Below the pieces are notes generated by a model, which saw nothing but the letters and a program-made list of their open reading frames with translations, ran no database searches and had not been told where the DNA came from. DNA of 64,000 nucleotides from CAZQHK01 sp964593455 (lineage in GTDB: Bacteria > Muiribacteriota > CAYSPT01). The first letter of the stretch is position 1. Each line of letters begins with the position of its first letter. Positions 60,012 through 64,000 of this stretch are shown one piece after another. A program made the translations under genes and the position numbers. Where the stretch lies: positions 1 through 64,000 of the forward strand of contig CAZQHK010000018.1 of the NCBI GenBank assembly GCA_964593455.1. The letters are read 5' to 3'.

Positions 60012-62486
60012 ATGGGAGAAAACATAATACCGGAAAGTGAGCAACTGCTTAAGCGGACTCTTGACAGCCTGCGTGACGCCGTCCTTGTCATTACCGCCGA
60101 CACCACTCGGATCATTGAATGCAATCCGGCGGTCACAGAGATATTCGGTTACTCAAGGGATGAAGTAATTGGAAAAACGGTGGAATTTCTTCACGTAAGC
60201 CCGGTGACTCTTGATATGTTCAAGAAACAATTGCATGACGTCGTGGAAAATCAAGCTTGCCTGAGCCGGCGTGAGTTCGAGATGAAACGCAAAGACGGGA
60301 CCGTCTTTCCCACCGAACACAGCGTCGTGCCACTTGAAGACAAAAACGGCAATCGAATCGGCTGGGTCAGCGTGCTCCGGGACATCACCCAACGAAAACT
60401 GACCGAACAAGCCCTGAAAGAATCGGAAGAGAAGTACCGCAAGCAGTTCGAAACATCGTTGGATGCCATCGTCATCGCCGACGAGCAGACAGGGGAGATA
60501 CTCGACGCCAACCAGGCGGCGTGCGATATGACAGGCAGAGACCAATCAGAGTTGATCGGACAATCTCAAAAGATACTTCATCCACTGCACGAGCATGACG
60601 GCGATTTCAGCCGGACTTTCAAGAAACATAGCGAAGCCGTCGAGGGAAAATCCCTGCAGGCCCAGGTGATCACCAAGGATGGTGTCATCAGGGACGTCGA
60701 GATCAACGCCACCCGGTTCGAGCTTAAAGATAGAACGGTATTGCAGGGAATATTCCACGACATTACCGTCCGCACACAGATAGAGGCAGCCAGGTCGGAT
60801 TTCGAAAGAACCGTATCCACCATATCTTCCCTATTTGTCGGCGTCTATGATATAAACTCCGCTATCAACGACTGCCTTCAACACATAGGCCGTCTCAGCC
60901 GGGCCAGCCGGACCTATCTTTTTCTCATTCGGGACGGTGGCGCGATTCTGGACAATACCCACGAATGGTGTGCAGACGAAGTTGAACCTCAAAAGGAACA
61001 ACTCCAGAACCAGCCCTGTGAAATGTTTCCCTGGTGGATGGAAAAACTCCGCAACCGTGAGATCATCAACATCAATGACCTTTCTATGTTGCCACCGGAA
61101 GCAAAGATGGAACGTGAATTTCTTGAAAACCAGGGAATTATCTCCTTAATCTCCCTGCCGGTATATATTCGAGGAGAACTGGCTGGATTCCTGGGGTGTG
61201 ACTACATTCATCAGGGCAAGGTCTGGAGCGACTACGATCTGGCGCTTCTCAGGATTTCCGCGGAAATAATCGGGAACGCTCTCGAACGGGAACGAGCCGA
61301 GGAAGATAACCTGCTCAGAGAAGAACGTCTTCTGCAGGTACAAAAGATGGAAGCCATCGGTAACCTGGCCGGCGGGGTAGCTCATGATTTCAACAACCTT
61401 TTGACCACTATCAAGGGGTACGGTGAAATGCTGCTCAATGAGCTGCATCCGGACGACCCCCGGCACATGAACGCCAAGGAGATACTGAAAGCCGCCCACC
61501 GGGCCTCCCTGTTCACCCGGCAGCTTTTAGCCTTCAGCCGGCGCCAGATGCTTCAACCACAGACACTCGATCTCAACATGGTTATCACCAACATAGAGAA
61601 AATGCTCAAACCCATGATCGGTGAAACTGTCCAGATGGTAACGGTGCTTGATCCCGACTTGAGGAAAGTGCTGGTCGATCAAGGCCAGATGGAACAGGTG
61701 ATCATGAATCTCGCGGTAAACGCCCGGGATGCCATGTCTGAAGGAGGTGGCCGGCTCACCATTCGAACCGAAAGCATTACACTCACGGAGACCCAATGCT
61801 CCCGGCTCCCCGAGGCTCGACCGGGTGACTTTGTCTGCCTGTCGGTGGCGGACTCAGGAATCGGAATGCACAAAGAGATTATGCAGCATATCTTCGAACC
61901 GTTCTTCACCACCAAGAAAGTAGGTAAGGGAACCGGTATCGGCCTCTCGGTTATCTACGGAATCATCAAACAGCACAAGGGCTGGATCAATGTTTTCAGC
62001 AGACCAGGCCTGGGTACGACATTTAAAGTCTTCCTGCCGGCTTTTTCCGGAGAGACAACAACAGAACCGTTTTTTGAGACCATTCCAGTGCAACAGCTTC
62101 TCGGTCAGGGAGAACGAATCTTGTGTGTCGAGGACGAGGAAGGTGTGCGACACTTCGCCGTGGATGCTCTCAGCAAAAATGGATATCTGGTATTTCCCGC
62201 TTCTACAGCCCAGGAAGCTATTGACATTTTCAACAGTGAACAAGGCAATTTTACTATGGTGTTCAGTGATGTTGTTTTACCCGACATCAACGGAGTGGAA
62301 CTGGTTGATAAGCTTTGTGAGGAAAAACCGGAACTCAAGATACTCATGACCAGCGGTTACACAGGCGAACAGTTGCAGAGCGAAACCATCCAGAAGAAGG
62401 GCTACCGTTTTCTGCCCAAACCCTATGCGCTACCAGATCTGTTGCAGACGATAAGGGCCGTTATCGAGTCCAACCAGAAAAACTAG
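60012..62486 (+). CDS. Hybrid sensor histidine kinase (PAS-PAS-GAF-HisKA-HATPase-REC)
   Basis: About 824 residues with no transmembrane segment, so cytoplasmic. Two PAS domains (about 10-125 and 130-255), a GAF domain (about 270-425), the dimerisation/phosphoacceptor helix (GGVAHDFNNLLTTIKGYGEML, His458), a catalytic domain with N (NLAVNARDAM), G1 (SVADSGIGM) and G2 (GKGTGIGLSVIYG) boxes, then a C-terminal receiver with Asp753 (FSDVVLPD) and Lys in KGYRFLPKPY. No separate output regulator is adjacent. The ATG at 60012 was chosen for AGAGGTG upstream. Confidence 0.92.
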   Translation: MGENIIPESEQLLKRTLDSLRDAVLVITADTTRIIECNPAVTEIFGYSRDEVIGKTVEFLHVSPVTLDMFKKQLHDVVENQACLSRREFEMKRKDGTVFPTEHSVVPLEDKNGNRIGWVSVLRDITQRKLTEQALKESEEKYRKQFETSLDAIVIADEQTGEILDANQAACDMTGRDQSELIGQSQKILHPLHEHDGDFSRTFKKHSEAVEGKSLQAQVITKDGVIRDVEINATRFELKDRTVLQGIFHDITVRTQIEAARSDFERTVSTISSLFVGVYDINSAINDCLQHIGRLSRASRTYLFLIRDGGAILDNTHEWCADEVEPQKEQLQNQPCEMFPWWMEKLRNREIININDLSMLPPEAKMEREFLENQGIISLISLPVYIRGELAGFLGCDYIHQGKVWSDYDLALLRISAEIIGNALERERAEEDNLLREERLLQVQKMEAIGNLAGGVAHDFNNLLTTIKGYGEMLLNELHPDDPRHMNAKEILKAAHRASLFTRQLLAFSRRQMLQPQTLDLNMVITNIEKMLKPMIGETVQMVTVLDPDLRKVLVDQGQMEQVIMNLAVNARDAMSEGGGRLTIRTESITLTETQCSRLPEARPGDFVCLSVADSGIGMHKEIMQHIFEPFFTTKKVGKGTGIGLSVIYGIIKQHKGWINVFSRPGLGTTFKVFLPAFSGETTTEPFFETIPVQQLLGQGERILCVEDEEGVRHFAVDALSKNGYLVFPASTAQEAIDIFNSEQGNFTMVFSDVVLPDINGVELVDKLCEEKPELKILMTSGYTGEQLQSETIQKKGYRFLPKPYALPDLLQTIRAVIESNQKN

Positions 62487-62501
62487 GAGGTGGCTCACGC
62501 A

Positions 62502-64000
62502 ATGGCTACCGATAACAGAATCGTTCGCGTCAACAAGAGAGAAGCCTGCGGATACAATGACTTTGATCGGACGAAGGTAGAAAAAGCAATCCTCGAATGC
62601 GCCAGAAATCTTGGCGGATTCGCACGTTTTCTTCATGATGAGATTGATATCCACCATAAACTTTACTGCCATCTAGACGATGAGACAATGGCCTCATTGC
62701 TCACCGATGACGTTATCATCTGCCTCAACAGTAGCAAGAAAAACACCATCTACTTCGACCCGCCGAATATCGAGTTGATCCAGGACCTGGTGGAGCATGT
62801 TCTACTGAGCCGGGGGTTGGTCGAGTTGAAAAGCTTCTACCGGATTTACCGTAACGGCCGGGCCTTGATTCGACAAGGTGAACTCACCGAGAAACAGTTT
62901 TTGATCACCGGTATGCCTTCAGATATGATGGAAGCGTACACGATAGCCAATCAGGAATTGGGCTGCTCCACTATCTCCGAGCTCAACGAGATCATCAGGC
63001 AGGGTAAGATCCGTGACATCATCGTCGCTTCACTTCAGATGCATGAAGCTGAGCTGGAAGAGGTGGCGGATGCTTTCCTCGATAAAGAAAGCGCTCGGGT
63101 GCTGCTGGTTACCGGCCCATCGTCGTCGGGAAAGACCACTACCAAGAATATCCTGTGCGACCACCTGCGGGAACGGGGAGTGAAGTTCAAATCCCTCGAA
63201 CTCGACAACTATTACTGGGACGCACGGCTCCAGCCCGGAGACGCGTTCGGCGACCGCAATTTCGAAACGCCGCAATCGCTGAGAATCGACGAGATTAATC
63301 GTGATATACAGAACCTTCTGGCCGGTAAGCTGGTAACCCCACCCTTCTACGATTTCACCAAGGGGCGGAGAAACGGATTTATCGAGCCGATGAAACTGGA
63401 AAGCGACGAAATATTGTTGCTGGACTGCCTTTACGGCATGTTCCCGCCTATCACCCAGAGTGTTGATCTTTCGGAGCGGTTTCAGGTTTACGTAGAAGCC
63501 ATGTGCCCGATCACGCTGGACGGAGAAACGGTCCCGTTCACCATTCTCAGGATGATCCGGAGGATGCTCCGTGATTGGGCCCACCGGGACTACGATCCCC
63601 AGCGCACCCTGGAGCACTGGCACTATGTGCGGGCCGGGGAAACCAGCCACATCATTCCACGAATTCAGGTAGCCGACGCCGCTGTCAACTCCAGTTTCCC
63701 CTGGGAACTGGCGGTCCTGAAGAAGGCTCTTTTGGAAAAAGATGTTTTGTCGTCGCTTCCCAGTCCGGACTTTTATTTCAAGGCCGACCGAATGGATCCG
63801 GCTATCCGAACCAAGCATCTCAGACGCGTGATCGAGGCCGTAGATACTGTCGATTTTGACCTGATGGATTTCTCTATAATTCCACCGGATTGCCTGTTGA
63901 GAGAATTTATCGGAGGCAGTAAATACGACCAGGAAAACATGCGGGCCGAACAGCTCTTCCTGTCCTTCCCTACCGAGCCGGAAGCACCTTGGAGCAAACC
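62502..64000 (+). CDS. ATP-cone plus uridine-kinase-like protein, 3' end cut by window
   Basis: The reading frame from ATG 62502 (AGGAGG 11 bp upstream) is open to the window edge, giving at least 499 residues. An N-terminal ATP-cone (IVRVNKREACGYNDFDRTKVEKAIL) precedes a helical middle part, then a PRK/uridine-kinase domain with Walker A GPSSSGKTTTKN, LELDNYYWD and YDFTKGRR, and ILLLDCLYGMFPP in place of the usual GI.AL strand. Phosphorylation of uridine or a related substrate, sensed by nucleotides through the ATP-cone, is inferred. It may be coupled to the histidine kinase gene 15 bp upstream. Confidence 0.85.
   Translation, partial: MATDNRIVRVNKREACGYNDFDRTKVEKAILECARNLGGFARFLHDEIDIHHKLYCHLDDETMASLLTDDVIICLNSSKKNTIYFDPPNIELIQDLVEHVLLSRGLVELKSFYRIYRNGRALIRQGELTEKQFLITGMPSDMMEAYTIANQELGCSTISELNEIIRQGKIRDIIVASLQMHEAELEEVADAFLDKESARVLLVTGPSSSGKTTTKNILCDHLRERGVKFKSLELDNYYWDARLQPGDAFGDRNFETPQSLRIDEINRDIQNLLAGKLVTPPFYDFTKGRRNGFIEPMKLESDEILLLDCLYGMFPPITQSVDLSERFQVYVEAMCPITLDGETVPFTILRMIRRMLRDWAHRDYDPQRTLEHWHYVRAGETSHIIPRIQVADAAVNSSFPWELAVLKKALLEKDVLSSLPSPDFYFKADRMDPAIRTKHLRRVIEAVDTVDFDLMDFSIIPPDCLLREFIGGSKYDQENMRAEQLFLSFPTEPEAPWSK

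Overview
The window looks like a chromosomal segment from an uncultivated Gram-negative (diderm) bacterium, assembled as a draft genome. Evidence for two membranes and a surface-rich lifestyle is strong: several outer-membrane beta-barrels, many lipoproteins with lipoboxes, BON, FecR and DegP-type periplasmic proteins, and type IV pilus parts (prepilin-like proteins, two PilT-type ATPases). Housekeeping genes (rplY, polA, mutL, tsaB/D/E, ogt) are bacterial. I cannot name the phylum from sequence alone. Base composition is moderately GC-rich by eye and even throughout, except near the integrase at the left edge. No tRNA, rRNA or CRISPR array was seen. Layout. 1-2.5 kb: a long integron-type tyrosine recombinase preceded by two diverged copies of a hairpin-forming repeat, then a small membrane protein. 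2.6-12 kb: a DASS transporter with a large internal deletion, a DnaB-like ATPase, a LysM-LytM lipoprotein, BON protein, ribosomal protein L25 with a textbook promoter, a HIT-protein/outer-membrane operon and an M23 peptidase preceded by a perfect 32-bp palindrome. 12-17 kb: an unusual module of FHA protein, Ycf46-like AAA+ ATPase, double beta-propeller protein and phasin-like coiled coil; the ATPase and propeller end in the same short motif. 17-24 kb: a three-subunit molybdenum hydroxylase and a CHASE2 adenylate cyclase. 24-28.5 kb: an operon for a porin, a stalk-domain protein, a FecR protein and an LRR lipoprotein. 28.9-35.8 kb: one giant lipoprotein fibre gene interrupted by two artificial N-gaps. 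Each gap is flanked by identical 55-base sequences, and merging them restores one open frame of about 2177 residues: lipobox, carboxypeptidase-regulatory-like domains, VGIGT fibre repeats, ten 51-bp repeats and a self-cleaving S74 chaperone at the C terminus. 35.9-46 kb: DegP protease, AcuC-type deacetylase, a five-gene pilus-like operon of prepilins and lipoproteins behind a consensus promoter, a 188-bp repeat element, a barrel protein and a frameshifted ATP-grasp pseudogene. 46-64 kb: polA, a HEAT-repeat protein coupled to pilT, a second pilT with a cAMP-sensor-like protein, a four-zinc-ribbon protein, the operon tsaE-tsaB-ogt-tsaD-mutL, a hybrid histidine kinase and the start of an ATP-cone uridine-kinase-like gene. 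How the parts fit. The recurring theme is envelope and surface structure: pilus-type genes, a lipid-anchored fibre, porins, peptidoglycan-remodelling factors, and cyclic-nucleotide signalling (a CHASE2 cyclase and a cyclic-nucleotide-binding GAF protein beside PilT). The most unusual items are the fibre protein, the propeller/AAA+/FHA/phasin module, the repeat pair upstream of the integrase, and a family of small dispersed inverted-repeat elements.
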